64,000 nucleotides of DNA. Source: CBDBDZ01 sp965204215. Its GTDB lineage: Bacteria > Pseudomonadota > Gammaproteobacteria > Pseudomonadales > GM7GCV1. Within the stretch, counting starts at the first letter, position 1, and the number at the start of each line of letters is the position of its first letter. This document shows, piece by piece, positions 1 to 8,811 of this stretch. Location: NCBI GenBank assembly GCA_965204215.1, contig CBDBDZ010000014.1, positions 806,001-870,000 on the forward strand, in the 5' to 3' direction. The translations under genes were made by a program, and so were the position numbers. The notes below the pieces were generated by a model, which was not told the origin of the DNA, did no database searches, and saw only the letters and a list, made by a program, of their open reading frames with translations.

Positions 1-4
1 TTCC

Positions 5-166
5 ATCTACAACAGTAGAAATTTAAGTGGGGTTTTAGACGCTCCCGAAATAATTGTGCGTTCGTATCTACAACAGTAGAAATTTAAGTGGGGTTTTAGA
101 CATCTAATGAAATGTGGTTTACAAATCTATATCTACAACAGTAGAAATTTAAGTGGGGTTTTAGAC
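5..166 (-). CRISPR. Type V-A CRISPR array, leader-proximal end (3 repeats, 2 full spacers; continues past window edge)
   Basis: Three identical 36-bp repeats lie at 5-40, 66-101 and 131-166, separated by spacers of 25 bp (41-65) and 29 bp (102-130). Bases 1-4 belong to a third spacer cut by the window edge. Read on the minus strand the repeat starts GTCTAAAACCCCACTT and ends AATTTCTACTGTTGTAGAT, the conserved Cas12a crRNA handle with a 5-bp TCTAC/GTAGA stem around TGTT. The array follows cas2 in the same direction, so it reads leader, repeat, spacer from high to low coordinates. Absence of any repeat divergence fits the leader-proximal, recently extended end. Spacer targets cannot be judged from the window. 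Confidence 0.97.
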
Positions 167-317
167 AGATAAAGTTGCCAAAACGCCTAAAAAGTTGGCA
201 AAAACCACATTTTCGGGCTGTTTTCGTTCATTTTTTAAGCTGTTAAAGAGTATTTTTTCTATAAAGACTGCGGTATGCATTTTGTCCTCTCTAAAGAACC
301 ATACAAAGTGAATTATA
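167..317 (-). promoter_or_regulatory. CRISPR leader between cas2 and the first repeat
   Basis: About 150 bp of AT-rich sequence separates the cas2 stop from the first repeat, the expected place for the leader that directs spacer acquisition and array transcription. It holds a 6-bp inverted repeat (TGCCAA at 176-181, TTGGCA at 195-200). On the minus strand an AGAGGACAAA motif (281-290) is followed directly by an ATG that opens a 17-codon ORF (227-280). The same decamer lies just before the cas4 start. No confident promoter hexamers were found. Assignment as leader is by position. Confidence 0.7.
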
Positions 318-590
318 TCACAATATTAATAGCTCTACATCATCATTTCTTGCATATCCGTATTTTGTTATTTTACATTGTTTACTCATATGAAAAATCA
401 TAACTGAGTCTGTTACTTCAAACTCAGGTTCAAACTTCCCAGCTATTTCTGCTTCTATTATCTTTAAGATTCGTATACTGTTTTTAATTTCAAAAACAGA
501 GTATTGCAAACGGTATCCATGTTTGGACAAAAATTTGGCAAATCGAGTACGCAGCTTGTTGTTTGCGATATCATAGGCAACTAATAACAT
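318..590 (-). CDS. cas2: CRISPR-associated endonuclease Cas2
   Basis: Cas2, 90 aa, the small ferredoxin-fold subunit that bridges two Cas1 dimers in the spacer integration complex. The N-terminus MLLVAYDI is the family beta-1 strand with the conserved aspartate (Asp7). Length is normal for the family. Its ATG overlaps the cas1 stop codon (TAATG), so the two are translationally coupled. It is the last gene of the cas operon before the leader and array. Confidence 0.95.
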   Translation of the reverse strand: MLLVAYDIANNKLRTRFAKFLSKHGYRLQYSVFEIKNSIRILKIIEAEIAGKFEPEFEVTDSVMIFHMSKQCKITKYGYARNDDVELLIL

Positions 591-1558
591 TACAATTGTG
601 TCTTATATATAGGGTAATCTTCAATCGGCTTTGATTGCATAAAACAACGATAATAATCTTGGATAAAATAGAACAATTCTTCTTTTTGCTTTAGCAATGC
701 GCTTAGAATAATTGCTGCATATTTTTGCCCTGTCTTACCAGATACTCGATACTGGTGATGGGCGACAAAAAAATCCGCTTTATCAATTTGCCCCAGTTTA
801 TGGGCATTGCGTATTGCTTGATCAATAATTGGTCTGAATGGTTCAACTAAATCACACACTAGAGACTTTCTTTGATAAAAAGCTTGATGATAAACTCCTT
901 GATAAACATCAAAACCAAATAGATGTAACAAACTTTCGACAATGTTAAATAAAAGCGTATAGCCGATATCTAATAACAGGTTAGTGATGTCATGTTTTAC
1001 CCTTGGCTTCCTACCGATCCAATCCATTTCGGCGAACATGTGTGAAAAATAAAGCCGAGAAGCTACTCCTTCAAGACCCAAAATTTCTTTTAGTTCAAAC
1101 CTAGAATCAGGTAAACGGCTCTGATAACCTTGTAAACTTTTGATAGCCTTTTTTAATTCGTCAGTTTTATCCCTTCTGCGTTTAAGCATGGCAAGCTGGG
1201 TTTCAATTTTATTTTTAACTAGGTGTTGTGCAATATCGAGAGATTCATAGGAATATTGTTTCTTGCGCAAAATTACATTACCTTCTACTTGAGCTGATAA
1301 TCTTTCATAGGGTGCTAAATTATGAGTCAACAGAGTAATTGAAAAGCCAAACTTTTTAGCACGCTGTAACAGACCACTGGTTACGGTGATGTGTCCAACC
1401 AGGAAAAGTGCAAAAAGCTTATAGCAAGTGGATTGATGGCGAATGTCACCATCAGCAGTAGTAATGATAATATTGTCGTTTTTAAAACTGACCTTTTCGC
1501 CGCGGCTAACCATGGCAAAGATAATCTGCTTTTGCTTAAAATCTGGAGCACTTAACAT
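590..1558 (-). CDS. cas1: CRISPR-associated integrase Cas1
   Basis: Cas1, 322 aa, the metal-dependent integrase that inserts protospacers at the leader end of the array. The three expected metal ligands are visible: Glu163 (LGLEGVASRLYF), His224 (GVYHQ) and Asp236 (CDLVEPFRP), so the enzyme looks active. Length is usual for stand-alone Cas1. The start overlaps the cas4 stop by seven bases and the end overlaps cas2 by a few, so cas4-cas1-cas2 form one tight adaptation unit. Confidence 0.97.
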   Translation of the reverse strand: MLSAPDFKQKQIIFAMVSRGEKVSFKNDNIIITTADGDIRHQSTCYKLFALFLVGHITVTSGLLQRAKKFGFSITLLTHNLAPYERLSAQVEGNVILRKKQYSYESLDIAQHLVKNKIETQLAMLKRRRDKTDELKKAIKSLQGYQSRLPDSRFELKEILGLEGVASRLYFSHMFAEMDWIGRKPRVKHDITNLLLDIGYTLLFNIVESLLHLFGFDVYQGVYHQAFYQRKSLVCDLVEPFRPIIDQAIRNAHKLGQIDKADFFVAHHQYRVSGKTGQKYAAIILSALLKQKEELFYFIQDYYRCFMQSKPIEDYPIYKTQL

Positions 1559-2109
1559 ACAGCAGTATCACATAAGTTGTTATAAATGCAGTTTTTGCAT
1601 TTCTTGGGATTAGGAGAAAAATTGTTATCAAACTGAAATGAGTTCATGTCATCAATTAATGCTTCAAACTTAACTAGATGCTCTGGAGACTCTTGTGGCA
1701 GGGCAATCGAGTAATTCTTATTGTCATCCATGCTGTATAGTTTTAACTGTTTCACTGGGTACCCCATTTCAGTTAAGCAGAAATATTGTGCATAGAGCTG
1801 ATGAATATAGCCATCATAAATAACCTTAATTTTCTTTTTTCGCTCGACGATTTGCTGCTTCTTTTCGTCATAAGTATCTATCTTTCCGCATAGTCGGTAT
1901 TGCTCACTGTATATTTCGATACTTTGCAGTACTGTTTTTGAAGTGGTGTACTTTTTACTGTCGATACTTTTATGAGCGTTGATACCTTTAACCTGTACAT
2001 CACTTTGGTATAGGCTTTTACTAATTCGCCCATAAAGTTGATGAAAGTAGATAGATCGAGGACAAAAAATAAAATCATTTAAATGTGAAATCATCAAATA
2101 AGGTTCCAT
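1552..2109 (-). CDS. cas4: CRISPR-associated exonuclease Cas4
   Basis: Cas4, 185 aa, a RecB-type nuclease with a 4Fe-4S cluster that helps select PAM-adjacent prespacers of the correct length and orientation. Cluster cysteines are Cys16 (FIFCPRS) and Cys171, Cys174, Cys180 (CKNCIYNNLC). The nuclease core shows GKID, the VERKKK motif III and a QLYAQYF helix. The first ATG has a strong Shine-Dalgarno (AGAGGA) about eight bases upstream. It follows cas12a after 80 bp and overlaps cas1. Confidence 0.95.
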   Translation of the reverse strand: MEPYLMISHLNDFIFCPRSIYFHQLYGRISKSLYQSDVQVKGINAHKSIDSKKYTTSKTVLQSIEIYSEQYRLCGKIDTYDEKKQQIVERKKKIKVIYDGYIHQLYAQYFCLTEMGYPVKQLKLYSMDDNKNYSIALPQESPEHLVKFEALIDDMNSFQFDNNFSPNPKKCKNCIYNNLCDTAVC

Positions 2110-2189
2110 AGCTTTGTCCTCTACAAATTAAGGTTTAAATACGTGCCCAGGCTCTTATTCTCAATATCTGAACAGCCGTCAGAACAGCT

Positions 2190-5100
2190 TTATTGCTCTA
2201 TTTGCCCTTGTGCAAATTTAAGCCAGGACTGATTACTGATATCAAACTTCATCTTGCCCAGGTTTTCACCATTGATTTTCGCTTGCCTAATTTGTTCTAC
2301 CACCATTAACCCTTTGCGGGCAATGTTATAGGCGCCATTGGCATCAGCGTCTTGTGGTTGAGATTTAGTCGCTTGGTTACTGTTAAAAAATACCCTTTGG
2401 GTGTTTTTAACTGGCGACTGCATATAGTCTATAGCTGTGCCTGTTTCACTGTTACGCAATTGTAGTGTAAGCTTTATAAGGTACATGGCGGATTTATAAA
2501 AACTGGCTTCTGTTTGTCTGGCAAATGCCTCACAGAGATTGGAGTGAATATCAATTTGATTTTGGGCAAATAACTGTTTCCATTCGTGGGTTATATCGAC
2601 CTCCTGGCTAACCCATTGGTTATTCTGTGCAGGGTCGCGCTCAGTCTTAATGCGCTTACCATAGGTGCAGATTACCCAATTTTGCCTGGTCCCCTCTGCC
2701 TTGGGGTTGAAGACATTATAGTTCTCAATATGAAACTCAAAATAGTCGTTGTCCAGGTTATAACGGATACGACTAAACTTGTTGAAAAATTTTTGTGATT
2801 GTTCTTTGTTTTTGTAACGGGTATCCATCAGGTTTACAAAGCCTGTAGTCGGGTCCATCTTGCTGGTATTCCAGGCTGGAATATAGAAAAGGAAGCCACT
2901 TTGTTTACCCAATTTTTCGAAACTTTTAAATTTATTGGTCAGTTGCAGAGCATGATACAAACCCGATGGTTGATTCGGTGTCGCCTGTTTGTCTATCAGA
3001 TAATTAAGCTTGTCAATTAACATTTTTTCAAATTTCAGGTAAACCTGCTTCTCAACTTTTTGACGACCTCGCATAAATCCAAAGTTAAGATCTTCTAATA
3101 CCACAATAGCATTGAACTCAAGGATCAGTTTGCTGATTTCATGCACTACTTGTGATAGATAACCCTCTTTGAGCTCTTTAATACTTTCAATGGATTTCCA
3201 GCTTTTTCTTGCCTGGTCGCGTTTTTGTTCTCTTGTATCTAATATGTTGTGATAGTTAATTTTATGCTCAATGTTGTGGTGCTTATTAATAATCTCATTC
3301 AGGGATTTTTGCATTTTAATATTGCCATCAAGGTCAATGACGGTGATATAGAGTAGGTGTCTTTCACCGCGGTCAATCCCAATGACATGAAGGTTATCAC
3401 TGGTGGTGAGATAATGATTGGCGCGTTCATTAATACACTCAATGCCCTGATGCCTGAAATTAATTGTAACGGACGCATGGAACTGAAATTTATCCAGAGT
3501 AAAGCGGCGGTCTTTTTCAATGTCGAACTCAAACCGACTCTCTTTTTTAGGGTTGTTCGGATTTTTATTTTTGAGTGGTCGATAGGCTTTATGAATGACA
3601 TTTTCATTAGAATCAATACTTTTTTCCCGGTAAAACACTTCTGCTTTACCATTGAGTTTATAAACCACATCGGCAAGGTTTTGTTCTTCAAACAGAGCTT
3701 TCCAATACAAGGTATGCAGGTTTGGAGTACCTTTTGAGTAAGGTGAAAAGTCTTTGTTATAAATTTGAAACAGGTACAATTGTCCTTGCTCCACTGCATC
3801 ATTAATGTATGCATCGGGAATTGAACTGTAAGTAACCTTGTACCCTTGATGTTCAACTTCACGATAAAAGCTACCTATATCGGCATAGCTGGATGTATCA
3901 GAAAATTTAAAGTTAAAATGCTTCCAATCGGGATGCTGCTCAATCTCCTGCTTAAAATAGTCAATCAAATCATGACAATGTTGCAGGTTAAACTTATTTC
4001 CTTTTTTATGAGTATCTTGCTTATATCTATCCAGAATATGCTGAGGGGGGCTGAATGTTTCCACACCTTTTTTTGAAAAGAATACGTGAGGTAACATTTT
4101 ATTTGGGCCAGGTAGTAATTTATAATCAACTTTCTGGTAACCATTAATAACATTGTCAAAAGTACATACAAACAAATTGTTGTATTTTATATCCATTAAA
4201 GCCAGGTAATAGTTTCCGTCCTTCATTAGCAAAACAGCGATATTTTTTTGCTCTTTATTCCTGTCCCAACCATCAAGTAGGGTAGAATTTCCAAAATTTA
4301 GTTTTATTTTCTTGGTTGAATAGCGCTTTCTGGTTAAGTAATTCCGCGCTTTGTTATATAGGGGAATCACTTTATCTAAAGTATTCCAAATAGGGTCAAG
4401 TTCGCTATAAAAACGCCCATCCTTTTCGGTCTCATCTTTATTGCCCAACAGGGGTTTAATAAACTGTTGCAAGCCTTTTACTGCATCGAGATAGTTTTTA
4501 ATGTTTTCTATTTGTTCGCTATCCTGATTCAGTTTTTTATCAAATTTGTGCTCAGTAGATACCATTTCTCTGATTTGATTAAAGCGTTGTTCTATTTCTT
4601 CAATCAAGTTTACCTCATTTTGCCTAAGCAAAACGAAATAATTGCTGAGCTTATCGGCGTTACTTTCAGAAATATTAGTTACTAATTCATTCAAATAAGC
4701 AATTGAGTAACTTTTATTTTTATTCAATATCTTGTTACGTCTGTTTTCATACTTTTCGCGAGTATTGGTTTTCGTTGGTTTAAAAGGCTTTTCATCTTCA
4801 TAACGCTGTTCAATGGCTTCTTTTAATAGACTCCAACTACCAAAAACACGCCGAGAGATATCGGTTAAGCTATCATTTTTTAGATAAATTTTATCCAGTT
4901 CAAAACTGCCAATACCTGCCATTAACTGCGATAAAGAAGTAGGGTTGTTGTCAGTTTGATAAAGTACCAGGTTCAACTCATTATGGTAATCGTGCAGTGC
5001 ATTTAATAACTCTGAATCTTCTGTAATCAAATCCAGTTGGAATGAACTCGAATTGCTGTTGCTCAAAATTTGTTTATAGAGTACTTTTAATTTTGGCAGT

Positions 5101-6008
5101 CGCTTTGACTTCTCGGTCTGTTGTTGATTGAATAAGTTAATTATCTCATTTAACCCTTGAATTTTTTGTTTGTCTTCAAGGCTGTAACCACCCAAAATGG
5201 TGTTGTAGGCATCAATGCCTTCCTGAGTAATCACTCGGCTAAAGTGTTCCAGTTGAAACAACTCTGGAATAGTTAATGGCGCAACAACACCGTTGATATG
5301 ATGCAGTGTCGATAATCTGGCAAGCACTTTAAGTTGTAGTTTAAATTGTTGTTCCAATTTAACAAACTGGCTGTTTAACTCCGAGTTTGCAATTTTCCTG
5401 TCAAATGCAGCTTTATTATCTAAGTATCGAGGAAGGTTTTCGTTAATGATGCGATTGGCTATGGCAGTACCTTGTGCCTCCTTACTGTACATATTTTTAC
5501 GATTTTTATGAAACCCTGTAAAATAAGTAGTAAAGTCTTTAAACTCTCCTAATAAATCAATCGCCGCCTCTTTGCTTTCAACTGGTAAGCTATCAATCTC
5601 TTCGTATTTTAACCCTTTTATAAATTCAACTAATAGTACTCGTTCTTTAGATTTAAACAATTCCTTTTTATAAATGGTCTTATATGCATCATGTCCAGTT
5701 AAACAGTTTACAATTTCTGTTCTCATGCTATCTTGCAGTTTGTCTTTCTTATCTGTATTTTTCTCTTCTTTCCATGCTAAAAGCTGGTTGGTTTTAAGTG
5801 TAAAGTTTGATAGAGCCTGTTGAATGAAGTGTCTATGATATGCATCAATAATCTTTTTCACTTTTGTGTAGGACTCTGCCCGATATCTATCTTCGTCAAT
5901 GAGCCCTTTCGTTTCAATATACTCCAGGGTTCTTCCTTGTGGCCTCAATTCAAAACGCAAGGTTTTGGAAAGAGAATATAAATTAGTAAATTTTGATAAC
6001 TGGTTCAT
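2190..6008 (-). CDS. cas12a: CRISPR-associated effector nuclease Cas12a (Cpf1)
   Basis: Cas12a, 1272 aa, the single-protein effector of type V-A systems. It processes pre-crRNA and cuts target DNA with one RuvC site. RuvC motifs are intact: Asp879 (IGIDRGERHL), Glu972 (VVLEDLNFGF) and Asp1222 (DADANGAYNIARKG). The Nuc-domain arginine is Arg1185 (LQLRNS). The WED region contains GWDRNKE, and the processing segment has NPKKESRFEFD followed by KDRRFTLDKF as in the Francisella protein. The N-terminus (FTNLYSLSKTLRFELRP) is the standard family start, supporting this ATG. Length is within the usual 1200-1350 aa. It heads the operon cas12a-cas4-cas1-cas2-array. No frameshift or missing catalytic residue is seen. 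Confidence 0.98.
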   Translation of the reverse strand: MNQLSKFTNLYSLSKTLRFELRPQGRTLEYIETKGLIDEDRYRAESYTKVKKIIDAYHRHFIQQALSNFTLKTNQLLAWKEEKNTDKKDKLQDSMRTEIVNCLTGHDAYKTIYKKELFKSKERVLLVEFIKGLKYEEIDSLPVESKEAAIDLLGEFKDFTTYFTGFHKNRKNMYSKEAQGTAIANRIINENLPRYLDNKAAFDRKIANSELNSQFVKLEQQFKLQLKVLARLSTLHHINGVVAPLTIPELFQLEHFSRVITQEGIDAYNTILGGYSLEDKQKIQGLNEIINLFNQQQTEKSKRLPKLKVLYKQILSNSNSSSFQLDLITEDSELLNALHDYHNELNLVLYQTDNNPTSLSQLMAGIGSFELDKIYLKNDSLTDISRRVFGSWSLLKEAIEQRYEDEKPFKPTKTNTREKYENRRNKILNKNKSYSIAYLNELVTNISESNADKLSNYFVLLRQNEVNLIEEIEQRFNQIREMVSTEHKFDKKLNQDSEQIENIKNYLDAVKGLQQFIKPLLGNKDETEKDGRFYSELDPIWNTLDKVIPLYNKARNYLTRKRYSTKKIKLNFGNSTLLDGWDRNKEQKNIAVLLMKDGNYYLALMDIKYNNLFVCTFDNVINGYQKVDYKLLPGPNKMLPHVFFSKKGVETFSPPQHILDRYKQDTHKKGNKFNLQHCHDLIDYFKQEIEQHPDWKHFNFKFSDTSSYADIGSFYREVEHQGYKVTYSSIPDAYINDAVEQGQLYLFQIYNKDFSPYSKGTPNLHTLYWKALFEEQNLADVVYKLNGKAEVFYREKSIDSNENVIHKAYRPLKNKNPNNPKKESRFEFDIEKDRRFTLDKFQFHASVTINFRHQGIECINERANHYLTTSDNLHVIGIDRGERHLLYITVIDLDGNIKMQKSLNEIINKHHNIEHKINYHNILDTREQKRDQARKSWKSIESIKELKEGYLSQVVHEISKLILEFNAIVVLEDLNFGFMRGRQKVEKQVYLKFEKMLIDKLNYLIDKQATPNQPSGLYHALQLTNKFKSFEKLGKQSGFLFYIPAWNTSKMDPTTGFVNLMDTRYKNKEQSQKFFNKFSRIRYNLDNDYFEFHIENYNVFNPKAEGTRQNWVICTYGKRIKTERDPAQNNQWVSQEVDITHEWKQLFAQNQIDIHSNLCEAFARQTEASFYKSAMYLIKLTLQLRNSETGTAIDYMQSPVKNTQRVFFNSNQATKSQPQDADANGAYNIARKGLMVVEQIRQAKINGENLGKMKFDISNQSWLKFAQGQIEQ

Positions 6009-6046
6009 GACTTTTACCCTTTAGTACATTAATCGGGAAATTGTAA

Positions 6047-6059
6047 GGGCAAGTTGCCC
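6047..6059. promoter_or_regulatory. 13-bp palindrome upstream of cas12a
   Basis: GGGCAA and TTGCCC flank a single G, giving a perfect 6-bp inverted repeat about 40 bp upstream of the cas12a start. Its position between the likely promoter and the coding region would suit an operator or 5' UTR hairpin for the cas operon. No matching regulator is known to me. Function is inferred only from symmetry and place. Confidence 0.3.
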
Positions 6060-6254
6060 CATTATTTTTGAATAGGTTTAGAATAGCATATTTTTTTCAC
6101 AATTGCTTTTCTCACTCAATACCTCAGATTAGATTATTGGCAACCCATGGGGGTTTGGGTTGAAAGTGATTGTTGGTAATTTGATTAATCAATGCTTTGA
6201 AATAATCAACTATTTTAGCGATGAGGTAATAATGCAGATATACCATGTTGATTG

Positions 6255-7421
6255 TTATTTTTTTAAAATTGCTGCACCAGTTGGCACGCCGGCACCTGCG
6301 GTAACCAGTGCATAATTGGCGTTTTCAACTTGATTGACCGCCGTTCCGCGAAGTTGACGCACCATTTCGGCAATACCGTTAAGACCGTGAATGTAGGCTT
6401 CTCCAATTTGACCACCGTTGGGGTTGACAGGTAGTTTGCCGCCACGTGAAATATGTCCATCTTTGATAAAGTCTTTGGCTTCGCCTCTATTGCAAAAGCC
6501 GAACGACTCTAACTGCGGCAATACCGAAGGTGAGAAATGATCATACAGGCAGGCGACATCAATATCGCCAGGCGAAAGCCTTGCGCTGTGATATAAATCT
6601 TTGGCAATAGCATCAAACTCCGGGAAGTGAGCAATATCATCGCCGTAAAATGGAGTGACTTGCCTGGAAGTGGGTAGGGCGCATTGCCTGACAGATGCAA
6701 TTTCAATAGGTATTGAATTCAAATCTTTGGCTCGCTCAGCCGTAGTAATGATAAAGGCAACTGCTCCGTCGCTTTCCTGGCAACAGTCGTATAGGCGAAG
6801 TGGATCAGCTATCACCTTTGCTTGTTGATGCGCCTCTAATGACAAGGGGCGGTTGTAATAAAATGCAGCCGGGTTGGTGGATGCAAAATCTCTTAACCCA
6901 ACCACAACATTACCAAAGTCTGTACTGTTGGCACCATATAAATGCATGTAACGTCGCGCGGACATGGCAATCCAGCTGGCGGGGGTCATAAAGCCGCTTG
7001 GGAAATAGTGGCTAAAATGAATCATATCGGGGTTGAGCGCATTCATACTCATAATGTCACCGCTGCCAAAACGCAGACCAGAGCGTTCATTCATTGCCCT
7101 GTAGATAATTGCGGTGTGACACTGTCCACTTTGCAGTGCGCTGTTTACATGAGCGAAAGGCCCTATAGCACCACCGCCACCAAATTCTGTGCGTGAAAAA
7201 AATCGTAATTCACCACCACCAATTTGCCGGTGTACTTCAATTTCCCAATTGTTGTCCATGGAAAAAGTTGCCATACCATCGACGTCGGCACCGGTTATAC
7301 CTGCATCTTGTAAAGCGGAAAATGCTGCTTCACACGCCAGTTGCATTTCGCTACGGCCAGAGTTTTTAGAAAACTCTGTTGCACCTATGCCGACAATGGT
7401 GGCTTGTTTGGGGTCAGACAT
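6255..7421 (-). CDS. Thiolase-like steroid side-chain aldolase (Ltp2-like)
   Basis: Thiolase-superfamily protein of the SCP-x/lipid-transfer type, 388 aa, nearly the length of Mycobacterium Ltp2 (about 386 aa). Ltp2 is a retro-aldolase that releases propionyl-CoA from the 17-hydroxy side-chain CoA ester. Family features include the GIGATEFSK start, the GGGGAIGPFAHV segment and the C-terminal GGQIGEAYIHGLNGIAEMVRQL. It overlaps the ChsH1-like gene by eight bases, and chsH2-chsH1-ltp2 form one leftward operon. In characterised systems the aldolase needs the DUF35 part of ChsH2, which is encoded two genes away here. Substrate is inferred from this context. A non-steroid acyl-CoA is possible. Confidence 0.85.
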   Translation of the reverse strand: MSDPKQATIVGIGATEFSKNSGRSEMQLACEAAFSALQDAGITGADVDGMATFSMDNNWEIEVHRQIGGGELRFFSRTEFGGGGAIGPFAHVNSALQSGQCHTAIIYRAMNERSGLRFGSGDIMSMNALNPDMIHFSHYFPSGFMTPASWIAMSARRYMHLYGANSTDFGNVVVGLRDFASTNPAAFYYNRPLSLEAHQQAKVIADPLRLYDCCQESDGAVAFIITTAERAKDLNSIPIEIASVRQCALPTSRQVTPFYGDDIAHFPEFDAIAKDLYHSARLSPGDIDVACLYDHFSPSVLPQLESFGFCNRGEAKDFIKDGHISRGGKLPVNPNGGQIGEAYIHGLNGIAEMVRQLRGTAVNQVENANYALVTAGAGVPTGAAILKK

Positions 7422-7821
7422 TGTCTACCTCCAATAAAACATCTGCACTGCCTGTAACATGGTTGCCCAGTCCATTTTTACCTTTAAACTCAATGGTAAC
7501 TAACTTGTTTTCAAGAGCGGTAATTTGTGCAGAAAATACCATGGTATCGCCTGGGAAATTGGGGGCACCAAGTTTCAGTTGAATGCGTTTGATTCGACTG
7601 CCAGCCCCTGACCAGTCAGTAATATACTTGCCGATTAAACCATTGGTTGTCAGTATATTCATAAATATATCTGGTGTCCCGGCTACTTGCGCTGCGGCTT
7701 TGTCGTGATGAACATTTTCAAAGTCTTGAGTTGCTATTGCTCCAGAGACAATCTGCAAGGCAGTAATGGGAATTTTTAATGTTGGCAATGAGTCACCTGT
7801 TTTTATGGTATCAGCTTTCAT
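7414..7821 (-). CDS. MaoC-like enoyl-CoA hydratase subunit (ChsH1-like)
   Basis: Small hot-dog protein of 135 aa with the MaoC hydratase-like segment around FENVHHDKAAAQVAG, where Asp/His-type residues of the hydratase motif are expected. Size and position match ChsH1, the partner of ChsH2 in the heteromeric hydratase that adds water to the steroid side-chain enoyl-CoA. Start (ATG) overlaps the end of the preceding ChsH2-like gene by four bases and its end overlaps the thiolase gene, so all three are coupled. Confidence 0.8.
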   Translation of the reverse strand: MKADTIKTGDSLPTLKIPITALQIVSGAIATQDFENVHHDKAAAQVAGTPDIFMNILTTNGLIGKYITDWSGAGSRIKRIQLKLGAPNFPGDTMVFSAQITALENKLVTIEFKGKNGLGNHVTGSADVLLEVDNV

Positions 7822-8747
7822 ATTTGAGCCTCAAAAACAGGTAAACACAGACCTTCCTGTACTTCTTTAATTACTGCGACAACTGGCATCCCTATGGATG
7901 CGTCAGTTAATGCTTCACCTTGAAATTGCGATGCTAGTCGAATACCTTCTTCTAAATCGACCAGTACAATTTGGTTAGGGTAATCAAAAGGTGGAATTTC
8001 AGGGTAGTGTATGACAGTGTAACTGTAGAGAGTACCTTTACCAGCGGATTCAATGCAGTCCCACTTGGTACTTTGACATTGTTCGCACATGGGCTGTGGT
8101 GGATGTCTGGTAGTGTTACATTGGATACAGCGTTGAATTAATAGTTTACCTTCTCTTAAGCCTTGCCAGTAGTGTTTTGAGTCATAATTTTCAACGGGGC
8201 GAATACGTTCAATTTTACGAATGGCGAGGGCGTTCGGTTTTTTTTCAGGCGGTTTGTATTTAAAGTAAGTAACTGTTGCCTCCCCAAATAATTCATTGTT
8301 TTGGTTATAGTATTCCGCACGTTCACTTACAAAGTAACCTTTGCCAAGGCCGGTAGATTTCATATCAGTAATATTGACAATGGATGAGTAACTATACACA
8401 CTGTCGCCTTCTGTTAAGTAACTGTGATAAGTTTGGTCATAATTTACCGCAACGGTGGCACTGAAACCCAACTCGTCAAAGCGTTGCAATACTTCGTAGA
8501 CATTTTTATCGGTAGAACCAGGGGCGTAATTGCCTTTAACGTCTCGAAAAGTCCACATTTGCAACATAGTGGGTGGCGCAGTTACTGTGTCATTATCAAG
8601 GTATAAGGGATTGCTGTCTCCCATAGCGCGGCACCATTGCCAAACCTGAGTGCGGCTAACCGGATTCCAGGCGTAATAGGGACCTATTCTCTGGTTGAGG
8701 TACTGTTGTCGTATTTGCTCAAGAGACTGTTTTAAGAGCTGTGTCAT
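7818..8747 (-). CDS. MaoC-like / DUF35 OB-fold fusion (ChsH2-like)
   Basis: 309 aa, two domains. Residues about 1-170 form a MaoC/FAS1-like hot-dog domain. Residues about 185-309 form a DUF35 unit: a rubredoxin-like zinc ribbon with two CxxC pairs (CIQC and CEQC) followed by an OB fold (GTLYSYTVIHYPEIPPF). This is the architecture of ChsH2, which pairs with ChsH1 for hydration and docks the Ltp2 aldolase through DUF35. First gene of the leftward operon; the divergent acyl-CoA dehydrogenase genes begin about 250 bp away. Confidence 0.85.
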   Translation of the reverse strand: MTQLLKQSLEQIRQQYLNQRIGPYYAWNPVSRTQVWQWCRAMGDSNPLYLDNDTVTAPPTMLQMWTFRDVKGNYAPGSTDKNVYEVLQRFDELGFSATVAVNYDQTYHSYLTEGDSVYSYSSIVNITDMKSTGLGKGYFVSERAEYYNQNNELFGEATVTYFKYKPPEKKPNALAIRKIERIRPVENYDSKHYWQGLREGKLLIQRCIQCNTTRHPPQPMCEQCQSTKWDCIESAGKGTLYSYTVIHYPEIPPFDYPNQIVLVDLEEGIRLASQFQGEALTDASIGMPVVAVIKEVQEGLCLPVFEAQI

Positions 8748-8811
8748 AGACTCATGTTTATTTACAATAATTTAATTATGCACTATGATTGTAAAATTAC
8801 AATAGTTAATA

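Noticed and set aside
102..220. 11-base match between a spacer (AAATGTGGTTT) and the leader
   Set aside because: The match lies outside the Cas12a seed and is too short to indicate self-targeting; chance in AT-rich DNA is likely.
1878..4685. Several open frames antisense to or overlapping cas4 and cas12a
   Set aside because: They are shadows of the cas genes, with no domain content of their own.
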